A DNA stretch of 64,000 bases from Streptomyces tanashiensis (lineage in GTDB: Bacteria > Actinomycetota > Actinomycetes > Streptomycetales > Streptomycetaceae), in NCBI RefSeq assembly GCF_014648895.1, contig NZ_BMRZ01000010.1, positions 186,001-250,000 on the forward strand, given 5' to 3'. Each line of letters opens with the position of its first letter. Within the stretch, counting starts at the first letter, position 1. The notes beneath the pieces are model-generated. The model was not told the DNA's origin. It did not search any database and saw nothing but the letters and a program-made list of their open reading frames with translations. Positions 1-7,391 of this stretch are shown here, one piece after another. The translations under genes and the position numbers were made by a program.

Positions 1-116
1 TCGGCGTTCAGTTCGGGGGGCGCGAGCAGCTCGGGCGCCGGGGCGGGACCGGTGGCGGGAGCCGGAGCGGGCGGGGTGGGTCGTGCGGAGTCGTGAGGTG
101 CAGGGGACGTCGACAC
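1..116 (-). CDS. 5' end of a probable second siderophore synthetase (partial)
   Basis: The frame is open from a GTG at 116 to the window edge. An AGGAG motif lies 5 nt before the GTG, and the start is 59 nt after the end of the acyltransferase gene in the same direction. The first residues are a Pro/Ala-rich leader ending in LLAPPELNA. That ending resembles the entry into an IucA/IucC domain, which often begins with a leucine and asparagine-rich segment before a tryptophan helix. An operon partner of the IucC/RhbF type is expected here, but only 38 residues are visible, so the family assignment is inferred from context. Confidence 0.45.
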   Translation of the reverse strand, partial: MSTSPAPHDSARPTPPAPAPATGPAPAPELLAPPELNA

Positions 117-175
117 GAGGACTCCTCGGAGTGGGAACCGCTGGGGGTCGAGCGGTGTATGTAAGGCAGAGGCGT

Positions 176-829
176 TCACAGAACGTGACGGAGGGCCCGG
201 TCACGGATCATGAGCACGGCTCTTTTGTCGGGGAGGTCGACTTCCGCCGCGTAGCGGAAGCCGCCGCTGAGGAACGCGGAGACGGAGGGGGTGTTGAGGA
301 TGTCGGGTTCGGCGACGACTCGGGTGCAGCGGGGACGGTGGTCGAGGACCAGATCCGCGACGGCACGCAGCAGCGTGGTGCCGACGCCGCGGCCCCGGTC
401 CGTGTCGCCTCCGATCAGCAGGTGGATACCCGTGTCGTGGGGACGCGCCGGGTAGTACCGCGCGAGCGGGTCGAGATCGGCACGGTAGATCTCGAAGTAG
501 CTCATGGGGGTGCCGTCGAGGACGCCGAGGCAGGGGACGCTCCGGCCGTCGCCCTCGAGCTGGGCCCGGACGTGCTCGGCGGTGACGGTGTCGGGTCCTG
601 CGAGCTCCCAGAAGGCGGCGACGGCCGGGTCGTTCATCCATCGGGCCAGCAGGGGCAGATCCCGTTCGAGTCGTACGGGGACGAGCCCGAAGGAGCCCAC
701 AGGGGTGTCGGCGGGCCCCCAGGCTGCGACGGAGTCCAGCAGATCGCCGTCGAGGAGGGCGACGAGGTCCTCGACTCTCAGGTCCAGGGTGTCGTCCCCG
801 GGCGGTTCCGGTGGGCGGGTGGGTGACAC
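176..829 (-). CDS. GNAT-family siderophore N-acyltransferase (RhbD/IucB-like)
   Basis: This 217-residue protein matches the acyl-CoA N-acyltransferase family that acylates the hydroxylamine or amine arm of NRPS-independent siderophores. Visible family features are the MSYFEIYRADLDP strand, the acyl-CoA pyrophosphate loop around GGDTDRGRGVGTTLL, and the RVVAEPDILN motif followed by a GFRYAAEVDLPDKRA tail. The start is a GTG preceded by GAGGAGAG. The gene follows the IucA/IucC-type synthetase by 58 nt, which fits an operon. The acyl donor (acetyl-, succinyl- or longer acyl-CoA) cannot be read from the sequence. Confidence 0.88.
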   Translation of the reverse strand: MSPTRPPEPPGDDTLDLRVEDLVALLDGDLLDSVAAWGPADTPVGSFGLVPVRLERDLPLLARWMNDPAVAAFWELAGPDTVTAEHVRAQLEGDGRSVPCLGVLDGTPMSYFEIYRADLDPLARYYPARPHDTGIHLLIGGDTDRGRGVGTTLLRAVADLVLDHRPRCTRVVAEPDILNTPSVSAFLSGGFRYAAEVDLPDKRAVLMIRDRALRHVL

Positions 830-887
830 GGTGTCGCTCTCCTCTCGGCGGTGTGGTCGGGGCGCTGAGCGCCGGCGGGTCGCGTGT

Positions 888-2999
888 TCAGGTACGGAGG
901 GGGTTGGTGATGGTGACGTAGACGGACTGGGTGTCGACGGGTCCGACGAGCTCGTCCAGGCCGTGCAGGCGGGTGAGGAGGTTGGCCTTGCTACGCAGGG
1001 TCGCGGCTTCCAGGAGTCGGTGCGGAAGGGGTGAGCCCAGGCTGGTGGCGGAGGTGAGGAAGCTGCGGAAGGCGGCGAGCAGGACGCGTTCGTCGGCGAG
1101 GTGCTGGGCGCCGAAGGCGCCGATCAGACCGAGGACGTTGTTGATGCCGAGGTAGTAGGCGAAGCGCTCGTCGGTGACCTGGTCGGAGACGAAGGTGTCG
1201 CTGTCGGCTCCGATGCCGGGGAGGCGGCTCTCCAGCTCGCCCCGGTGGGACTCGCGGAAGTAGTAGCCCTGGTTGTCGCGGTAGCGGCCGCCGATCGGCC
1301 AGCCGTCCGGGTCCAGGAGCACCAGGGTGTTCTGCTGGTGGGCCTCCAGGGCGATGCCGGCGTGGCCGTCGAGCCAGAGGACGGGGCGGACGACCTGGTC
1401 GAGGTAGCGGAGGAACCACTCGGCGGCGACGGCGGTCGTGGGGCGGCCGGTGCGTGCGGCGAGCCGTCCGATGACGTCGGCGAGCCGGGAGCGCATGGCG
1501 GTGGCCCCGGGCCACGGGCGGGGTGCTGTGAGGGAGGCGATGCAGACGGCGTCGTCGCCGGGTCCGAAGGGGTTGTGGCGGACCATGACGTCGAGGCCGG
1601 GGACGGGGGTTCCGTCGGGGGCGTCGACGGCGAGCCAGGCGGGGTCGCGCACGATGTCGAACCCCGGGTGGGCGGCCTGCCACTCGTCGACGAGGCCGGT
1701 ACGGAGCAGCCGGTGGACCTCGACGCCCCGGTGGAGTTCCTTGCGGAGGTTCTCGCGGCGGGAGTTGGTGATGCGCAGGCCGAGCGAGAGCTTGAGCATG
1801 GCCCGGGCGCCGGGGCGGTGCACGGTGCGGACGGAGGAGGTGGGGTGCCAGGGGCTGCCGTGGAGGCCGAGGTCGTGGAGGAGGCCCGCGTCGAGGAGGG
1901 CCCGGACGTCGGGGCGGTGCAGGAGTTCGCGGGCCTGCCAGGGGTGCAGGGGCAGTGGTGCGGTGCCGGCGGGGAGCGTGAGCCCTTCGGCGAGACCGGA
2001 GGCGAGTTGTTCGGCGGTGACGGGCCGGCCCTGTTCGGTCCAGGCGGAGTCGGAGGCGAGGAGGGTGTGGTCGACGCCGATCCAGTGGAGGGGGAAGGAG
2101 CCGTGCAGTTCGGGTGAGTAGAGCCGGCCCTCGGCCTCGGAGAGTCCTTCGCGGCTCTTCGGGGTGGGGTGGAGCGGGTGGCCGAGGAGCAGGGACTGTT
2201 CGGCGGCGAGGAAGAGATCGGCGTCCGGGTGCGGCTCGGGCCGGCGGCGGCGCTCGGTGAGGAAGTCGGCGGTGCGGCGGGCGGAGTCGGCGACGCGGCC
2301 GACGAGCTCGGTGCCCTCGGAGCGGCCGGTCTCGCGGCTGAGCAGGGCGGCCACCGTGACGGCGTCGGTGGCCGGCGCCGAGGCCGGGATTCCTTCGAGG
2401 ACGGGGGCTCCGAAACGGTGCCACCCGGTGGGCGACCAGTAGCGGACGGGGACGAGGAGGGCGGTGCCGCTGGCGTCGAGCGGGATGCGCAGGGTGGGGG
2501 ATACGGGCGCCGGGAGGTTCTTCTCCCTGACCCAGCAGCGGAGGAGGTTCTCGACGGCGGCGGCGTCGGCGGCGCGCTGCGGGTCGGGGTCGTCCAGCGG
2601 GTCAGGGCTGCCGGCGGGGCGAAGGGGCCGGGGCTCGTACGGTCCGAGGTGCTGGCGCGGCACGGTGGGCTGCGCGGTGGACTGCGCCGGGCCGAACGGA
2701 TCCAGGTCCGGCTCCCCGGTACCGAGCGGAGCCGCCGGACCGAGCTCCCCGGACCTGAGCGCCCCCGAGAGGAGCCCTTGACCGCTCCGGCGCTCAATGG
2801 GGAGGGCCTCGGCGCGGACGGCCTCCGAGCAGAGGGCCTCGGGGCGGAGGTCCTCTGAGTGCAGGGGGCCCGCGTGGGCAGCGTCCGTGTGGAGGGCCTC
2901 GGTGTGGAGAGGGTCCGGGTGGACGGGGTCCGGGTGGAGGGGGGTGGTGGTGTGGGGTGGCTGGGTGGTGGGGGCCGGGGTGGTGGGGGTGGCGTTCAC
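888..2999 (-). CDS. IucA/IucC-family NRPS-independent siderophore synthetase
   Basis: This 703-residue protein is an NIS synthetase, which adenylates a citrate or dicarboxylate carboxyl group and condenses it with an amine or alcohol. Diagnostic segments are HPTSSVRTVHRP (ATP-binding region), LKLSLGLRITNSRREN, the catalytic-loop EAHQQNTLVLL, and RDNQGYYFRESHRG. A C-terminal FhuF-like helical part ends the protein. The GTG start at 2999 has AAGGAAG upstream. The first 150 or so residues are an unusual extension that contains a histidine-rich five-residue repeat array (see 2793-2942). The conserved domain begins near residue 140 (NLLRCWVREKNLPAPV), so a shorter internal start is possible. The gene lies 39 nt after the aminotransferase. 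Confidence 0.92.
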   Translation of the reverse strand: MNATPTTPAPTTQPPHTTTPLHPDPVHPDPLHTEALHTDAAHAGPLHSEDLRPEALCSEAVRAEALPIERRSGQGLLSGALRSGELGPAAPLGTGEPDLDPFGPAQSTAQPTVPRQHLGPYEPRPLRPAGSPDPLDDPDPQRAADAAAVENLLRCWVREKNLPAPVSPTLRIPLDASGTALLVPVRYWSPTGWHRFGAPVLEGIPASAPATDAVTVAALLSRETGRSEGTELVGRVADSARRTADFLTERRRRPEPHPDADLFLAAEQSLLLGHPLHPTPKSREGLSEAEGRLYSPELHGSFPLHWIGVDHTLLASDSAWTEQGRPVTAEQLASGLAEGLTLPAGTAPLPLHPWQARELLHRPDVRALLDAGLLHDLGLHGSPWHPTSSVRTVHRPGARAMLKLSLGLRITNSRRENLRKELHRGVEVHRLLRTGLVDEWQAAHPGFDIVRDPAWLAVDAPDGTPVPGLDVMVRHNPFGPGDDAVCIASLTAPRPWPGATAMRSRLADVIGRLAARTGRPTTAVAAEWFLRYLDQVVRPVLWLDGHAGIALEAHQQNTLVLLDPDGWPIGGRYRDNQGYYFRESHRGELESRLPGIGADSDTFVSDQVTDERFAYYLGINNVLGLIGAFGAQHLADERVLLAAFRSFLTSATSLGSPLPHRLLEAATLRSKANLLTRLHGLDELVGPVDTQSVYVTITNPLRT
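2793..2942 (-). repeat. Coding 15-bp repeat giving ten 5-residue units
   Basis: Residues 20-69 of the siderophore synthetase read as ten consecutive pentads: PLHPD, PVHPD, PLHTE, ALHTD, AAHAG, PLHSE, DLRPE, ALCSE, AVRAE, ALPIE. The rough consensus is x-Leu/Val/Ala-His-x-Asp/Glu. The histidine is kept in the first six units and lost in the last four. The DNA is correspondingly a degenerate 15-bp tandem repeat. It is not the A(D/N)Lxx beta-helix pentapeptide family. Confidence 0.85.
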
Positions 3000-3038
3000 G
3001 GGGGCTTCCTTGGGGGTGGGGGCAGGGGCGGTCCGGGG

Positions 3039-4493
3039 TCAGTGGGACGGTCCGGAGGCGTTCCGGGGGGCCGCGGCCCGGTGTGAGGCGGGCGGGTGGG
3101 GGGTGTGGGCCCGTTCGGCCGCGGCCAGGGCGTCGGCGAAGCGGTCCAGGACGGCCGTGGCCTGCTCGTCGGTGAGGGTGAGCGGGGGCAGGAGCCGGAC
3201 CACCGCGGAGTGGCGGCCGCCGAGTTCGACGATGAGTCCGCGGGCGAGGCACTCCTGCTGGACGGCGAGGGCCAGGCCGGGGGCGGGGGGCGGGACGGGG
3301 TCGTCCGGTCCGGCCGCGTCGGGGTCGACGAGTTCGACGCCGATCATCAGGCCCCGGCCGCGGACGTCGCCGACGCAGGGGTGGGCGGCGGCGAGGCCCT
3401 GGAGTCGGCCGAGGATGCGGGCGCCGAGGGTGCCGGCCCGTTCGGCGAGCCTGTTCTCGCGGACGTACGCGAGGGTGGCCGTGCCGGCGGCCATGGCGAG
3501 TTGGTTGCCGCGGAAGGTGCCGGCGTGGGCGCCTGGTTCCCAGGCGTCGAGTTCCGACCTGTAGACGATGACCGCGAGGGGGAGGGAGCCGCCGATGGCC
3601 TTCGAGAGGACCATCACGTCCGGCACGACGCCGCTGTGCTCGACGGCCCAGAAGGTGCCGGTGCGGCCGACTCCGGTCTGGACCTCGTCGACGATCAGGG
3701 GGACGGAGCGGTCGGCGGTGACGCGGCGCATCCGGCGCATCCAGTCGTCGGGGGCGGGGATGACTCCGCCCTCGCCCTGGACGGCTTCGACGATCATGCC
3801 GGCCGGGGTGGTGACACCGCTCTTGGGGTCGTCGAGGAGGTTCTCGGTCCAGCGGGCGGCCAGTTCGGCGCCGCGCTCGCCGCCGACGCCGAAGGGGCAG
3901 CGGTACTGCTGGGGGTAGGGCAGTCGGGTCACACGGACGTCGGTGGCTCCTCCGGAGGCGTCGAGGGCTCCGGCGGTCATGCCGTGGTAGGCACCGGTGA
4001 AGGCGAGGAGCCCGCTGCGGCCGGTGGCCGTCCGGACGAGCTTGAGGGCCGCCTCGACGGCGTCCGTGCCCGCGGGTCCGCAGAACTGGATGCGGGCGTC
4101 GGCGGCGAGTTCTGCGGGGAGGGTGGCGAACAGTTCGGAGGTGAAGGCGTCCTTGACGGGGGTGGCGAGGTCGAGGACGTGGAGGGGAGCCCCCGAGTCG
4201 AGGACCTTCCTGATGGCTTCCAGGACCACGGGGTGGTTGTGGCCGAGGGCGAGCGTCCCGGCGCCGGACAGGCAGTCCAGGTAGCGGCGGCCGTCGGCGC
4301 CCTCGATGGTGAGCCCCCTGGCCCGTACGGGGACGATCGGCAGGGAGCGGGCGTAGGTGCGGGCGGCGGACTCGCGTTGGGACTGGCGGCGCAGGATGCC
4401 CTCGTACTCACCCCCTCGGTCCGTCTGGCCCGTCGGCCGGTTCTGCGTGCGCGCGGCCGGTGGGACGGCCGGCGCTGATTCGGTCACGGCCAC
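3039..4493 (-). CDS. Diaminobutyrate--2-oxoglutarate aminotransferase
   Basis: This class III PLP aminotransferase (484 residues) makes L-2,4-diaminobutyrate from aspartate semialdehyde, a precursor of the diamine arm in schizokinen/rhizobactin-type siderophores. Visible features: CLSGAGTLALGHNHP near the N-terminus, the cofactor loop FTGAYHGMTAGALDASGG, the PLP aspartate in IVDEVQTGVGRTG, the Schiff-base lysine in VLSKAIGG, and the HAGTFRGNQLAMAAG loop. The start chosen is a GTG with GGGAGG 10 nt upstream. ATG codons further upstream lack a good ribosome binding site. It heads the siderophore operon. No diaminobutyrate decarboxylase is next to it in this window, so that gene may lie beyond the left edge. 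Confidence 0.9.
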   Translation of the reverse strand: MAVTESAPAVPPAARTQNRPTGQTDRGGEYEGILRRQSQRESAARTYARSLPIVPVRARGLTIEGADGRRYLDCLSGAGTLALGHNHPVVLEAIRKVLDSGAPLHVLDLATPVKDAFTSELFATLPAELAADARIQFCGPAGTDAVEAALKLVRTATGRSGLLAFTGAYHGMTAGALDASGGATDVRVTRLPYPQQYRCPFGVGGERGAELAARWTENLLDDPKSGVTTPAGMIVEAVQGEGGVIPAPDDWMRRMRRVTADRSVPLIVDEVQTGVGRTGTFWAVEHSGVVPDVMVLSKAIGGSLPLAVIVYRSELDAWEPGAHAGTFRGNQLAMAAGTATLAYVRENRLAERAGTLGARILGRLQGLAAAHPCVGDVRGRGLMIGVELVDPDAAGPDDPVPPPAPGLALAVQQECLARGLIVELGGRHSAVVRLLPPLTLTDEQATAVLDRFADALAAAERAHTPHPPASHRAAAPRNASGPSH

Positions 4494-4812
4494 GGATCGG
4501 TGTCCTCCCGCTGTAACAGTTGCGTTGCACATCGGGGCGTCGTGAAGCAGCCGCAAGGGCCGCCCCGCGCGCCATCGTTGTGTCCCCCGTACGTACCAAC
4601 GACGGGAACTGCCGGGGATCACGGGCCGGAAGGCAGGAACTTGGCGTGTCCCGGATCACGGCACGGCAACGACCGAAGGGTGCCCGGAACCGTGGGCGGG
4701 GCGCGTACCGTCCCCTCCGGCACCGGCATAGTGGAGCCGTCGGCCGAGTCCGCGAGGGCCCGGCCGCTGTTCGTCCATGCACAAGTAGACGTAGTCCCAG
4801 GGGGATCACGAG
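4494..4812. promoter_or_regulatory. Divergent intergenic region, siderophore operon / protease
   Basis: This 319-bp region separates the leftward siderophore operon from the rightward protease. I looked for the 19-bp iron box (TTAGGTTAGGCTCACCTAA-like) expected for DmdR/IdeR control and saw no convincing match. AAGCAGCCGCAAGGGC and nearby G+C-rich stretches show no strong promoter by eye. A GGGGGATCACGAG segment just before 4813 can serve as ribosome binding site for the protease. Confidence 0.5.
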
Positions 4813-5988
4813 ATGCGATCGATTCGTCCGCTGCTGATGGCGGCTTCCGCCGTCGCGGCGCTGACGCTCACCGTCACGGCCTGCGGTCCGAGCGAGGAGA
4901 ACGCGGGAGGGGACAAGCCCGTCGCGCCCGTCAGCCTGGACCCGGACAAGATCAAGATTCCGGAGGACCTGAAGGAGCGCCTCAAGGAACACGGGATCGA
5001 CCTCGACAAGTGGCGCGACGGCGAGTGGAAGAACTGGGACCGCGACAAGTGGCTGCGTGAGGCCAAGGACTTCGTCAACCCGATCATCGAGGACCTCTGG
5101 GACCCGGACCGGATGCGTGAGGCCGAGCGCCCCGACAAGCCGGTCGAGGAGGAGGACATCTCGGGCGACAAGGGTGTCACCGACCCGACTCCGGACCCGG
5201 TGCGCGCGAAGGCCGTGGCGGCGAAGTACCACGACAACGCCCCCGAGTCCGGCAAGGTCTTCTTCGACGGCCCCGAGGGCTCGATGGTCTGCTCGGCCAC
5301 GGTCGTGAAGGACCCGGCGCACCCGGGCAAGTCCAACCTGGTCTGGACGGCCGGGCACTGCGTGCACAAGGGCAAGCAGGGCGGCTGGTACCGCAACATC
5401 GCCTTCGTGCCCTCGTACAACGACTCGGCGATGGAGACCGCCCAGCTGGAGAAGGCGACGCGGGCGCAGATCGCGCCGTACGGCGTGTGGTGGGCGGACT
5501 GGGTCAAGACCTCCGACCAGTGGATCTCCGAGGGCGCGTCCACCGGCGGTGCCGGTGCTCCGTACGACTTCGCGGTCATCAAGGTGACTCCGGAGAAGGG
5601 CTCTTCGGGCAAGTCGCTGGAGGAGACGGTCGGTTCGGCGCTCCCGGTGGACTTCAACGCCCCGGCCGTGCCGAAGATCGCGAGCATGACGGCGACGGGC
5701 TACCCGGCGGCGCCGCCGTTCGACGGCCAGAAGGCGTTCCAGTGCCAGGACAAGCCGGGTCGGCTGTCCCTGAAGGCCGAGCAGCCGACGATGTACCGGA
5801 TCGGCTGCACGATGACCGGTGGTTCGTCCGGCGGCGGCTGGGTCGCCCAGGGCAGTGACGGCAAGCCGGCGCTGGTGTCGAACACCTCGATCGGCCCGTC
5901 GACGGCCGGCTGGCTCGCGGGTCCGCGCTTCGGTCCGGAGGCCAAGGCGGTCTTCGACGAGGTCAGCAAGAAGTACGCCGGCCAGTAG
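4813..5988 (+). CDS. Lipoprotein trypsin-like serine protease, copy 1
   Basis: This 391-residue protein is a probable cell-surface protease. A signal peptide (residues 1-24) ends in a lipobox-like VTAC, so Cys24 is the predicted lipid attachment site. A charged segment follows with the signature LDKWRDGEWKNWDRDKW and FVNPIIEDLWDP. The catalytic triad is readable: His in WTAGHCVHKG (about residue 185), Asp in PYDFAVIKV, and Ser in MTGGSSGGGWV. GSMVCSATVV and the histidine-loop cysteine suggest the usual disulphide. It is followed after about 110 bp by a paralogue of the same layout. The charged segment may be an inhibitory propeptide or a wall-binding region. Confidence 0.85.
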   Translation: MRSIRPLLMAASAVAALTLTVTACGPSEENAGGDKPVAPVSLDPDKIKIPEDLKERLKEHGIDLDKWRDGEWKNWDRDKWLREAKDFVNPIIEDLWDPDRMREAERPDKPVEEEDISGDKGVTDPTPDPVRAKAVAAKYHDNAPESGKVFFDGPEGSMVCSATVVKDPAHPGKSNLVWTAGHCVHKGKQGGWYRNIAFVPSYNDSAMETAQLEKATRAQIAPYGVWWADWVKTSDQWISEGASTGGAGAPYDFAVIKVTPEKGSSGKSLEETVGSALPVDFNAPAVPKIASMTATGYPAAPPFDGQKAFQCQDKPGRLSLKAEQPTMYRIGCTMTGGSSGGGWVAQGSDGKPALVSNTSIGPSTAGWLAGPRFGPEAKAVFDEVSKKYAGQ

Positions 5989-5997
5989 GCACGGCAC

Positions 5998-6025
5998 GGA
6001 GGCGGGGCCGCGGGGTCCCGCCTCC
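5998..6025 (+). terminator. Stem-loop after protease copy 1
   Basis: A 9-bp GC-rich stem (GGAGGCGGG / CCCGCCTCC) encloses a 10-nt loop, 10 nt after the stop codon. It has no clear U-tract, which is common in streptomycetes. It probably separates the two protease transcripts. Confidence 0.5.
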
Positions 6026-6101
6026 CCCCATGTCCGGCCCGACCGGCATACTGTGCACCGCTCATGACACGTCCATGGCAATACCAACGGGGAAGACACA
6101 C

Positions 6102-7271
6102 ATGCGTTCCGTACGACTCCTACCCGCCACCCTCGGTCTGGTCACCGCGCTCGCGCTGACCGCCACCGCCTGCGGGCCCACCGAGACCCCGGCCGACAGC
6201 AAGCCGTCCGCCGGGGCGAGCAGCTCCGCACCCGCCGACGGCGGCGACGCCGGCGCCGACCTCACCAAGGACCTCGCCGACAAGCTCAAGAAGCACGGCG
6301 TCGACCTGGACAAGTGGAAGGACGGCGAGTGGAAGAACTGGGACCAGGACACCTGGCTCCGTGAGGCCGAGGACTTCGTCAACCCGGTGATCGACGGACT
6401 CTGGGACCCGGCGCGCATGCAGTCGGCGAAGAGCCCGGACCAGACGATCACCGCGCAGGCCGGCTCCAGCGGCAGCGACCCGACGCCCCGGCCCGTCAAG
6501 GCGCAGCGCGAGAAGACGCCGTACCACCGCAACGCGGCCCCGGTCGGCAAGATCTTCTTCGACTCGCCCCAGGGCTCCATGGTCTGCTCCGGCACGATCG
6601 TGAAGGACCCGCGCCGTCCCGGGAAGTCGAACCTGGTCTGGACGGCCGGCCACTGCGTCCACGCGGGCAAGAAGGGCGGCTGGTACCGCAACATCACCTT
6701 CGTCCCGGCCTTCAACGACCTGGGCAAGTCCCCCGCCGCCCTGCAGAACGCGCAGCCGCACGAGGTGTACCCCTACGGCCAGTTCTGGGCCGACTGGGCC
6801 GTGACCTCGGGCGAGTGGATCAACGCGGGCGGCACGAACCAGGCCTGGCCGTACGACTACGCCGTGCTGCACGTCCAGCCGGAGCGCGGCGGGAAGTCCC
6901 TGGAGGAGACCGTCGGCGTCGCCCTGCCGGTCGACTTCTCCGCGCCGACGGCCGCGCAGTCCGGGACGATGGGCGCCTGGGGCTACCCGGCGGCGCCGCC
7001 GTACAACGGCATGATCATGCACAAGTGCCTCGACCGTGCGACGCGGCTCACCACGGCTCCGGCCACGCCGACGATGTACCGGATCGGCTGCACGATGACC
7101 GGTGGTTCCTCGGGCGGCGGCTGGTTCCGCGTGCTGCCGAACGGCAAGACGGCGCTCGTGTCGAACACCTCGATCGGCCCGGCCGGCGGCAACGGCTGGC
7201 TCGCCGGACCGCAGCTGGGGCGCGGCGGCAAGGCCGTGCACGAGATGGTCAGCAAGAAGTTCGCGCGCTGA
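6102..7271 (+). CDS. Lipoprotein trypsin-like serine protease, copy 2
   Basis: This 389-residue paralogue of the preceding gene keeps the same order: signal peptide with lipobox-like ATAC, a flexible Ser/Ala linker, the segment LDKWKDGEWKNWDQDTW and FVNPVIDGLWDP, then the protease domain. The triad is His in WTAGHCVHAG, Asp in PYDYAVLHV and Ser in MTGGSSGGGWF. The start at 6102 is preceded by GGGGAAG; upstream ATG and GTG codons lack this. The high similarity over the whole length indicates tandem duplication. The linker after the lipobox and the stretch after the WDP motif are the most diverged parts. Confidence 0.85.
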   Translation: MRSVRLLPATLGLVTALALTATACGPTETPADSKPSAGASSSAPADGGDAGADLTKDLADKLKKHGVDLDKWKDGEWKNWDQDTWLREAEDFVNPVIDGLWDPARMQSAKSPDQTITAQAGSSGSDPTPRPVKAQREKTPYHRNAAPVGKIFFDSPQGSMVCSGTIVKDPRRPGKSNLVWTAGHCVHAGKKGGWYRNITFVPAFNDLGKSPAALQNAQPHEVYPYGQFWADWAVTSGEWINAGGTNQAWPYDYAVLHVQPERGGKSLEETVGVALPVDFSAPTAAQSGTMGAWGYPAAPPYNGMIMHKCLDRATRLTTAPATPTMYRIGCTMTGGSSGGGWFRVLPNGKTALVSNTSIGPAGGNGWLAGPQLGRGGKAVHEMVSKKFAR

Positions 7272-7272
7272 C

Positions 7273-7333
7273 CCGGATCACGAAAGTCCGCTGAACCGGA
7301 CCACGAAAGTCCGCTGAACCGGACCACGAAGGA
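7273..7333 (+). repeat. 23-bp tandem repeat, about 2.6 copies
   Basis: Units start at 7273, 7296 and 7319. Each begins CCGGAYCACGAAAGTCCGCT, and the third is cut off after CCGGACCACGAAGGA. The array begins immediately after the second protease stop codon and runs directly into the terminator stem. Confidence 0.85.
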
Positions 7334-7372
7334 GGGCGCTGCCCCTCCCCCGACGGGGAGGGGCAGCGCCCT
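7333..7372. terminator. Bidirectional terminator between protease 2 and hflX
   Basis: A perfect 18-bp stem (left arm 7333-7350, right arm 7355-7372) with a CGAC loop sits between two convergent genes. Its symmetry lets it serve both strands. Confidence 0.85.
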
Positions 7373-7391
7373 TCGGTCGTACTGACGTGGA

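Noticed and set aside
4532..4622. N-terminal extension of the diaminobutyrate aminotransferase from ATG codons at 4622 or 4532
   Set aside because: Neither has a ribosome binding site, and the extra residues are not typical of the family. The GTG at 4493 has GGGAGG at a good distance.
4494..4812. Iron box for the siderophore operon
   Set aside because: No segment approached the TTAGGTTAGGCTCACCTAA-type 19-mer on either strand.
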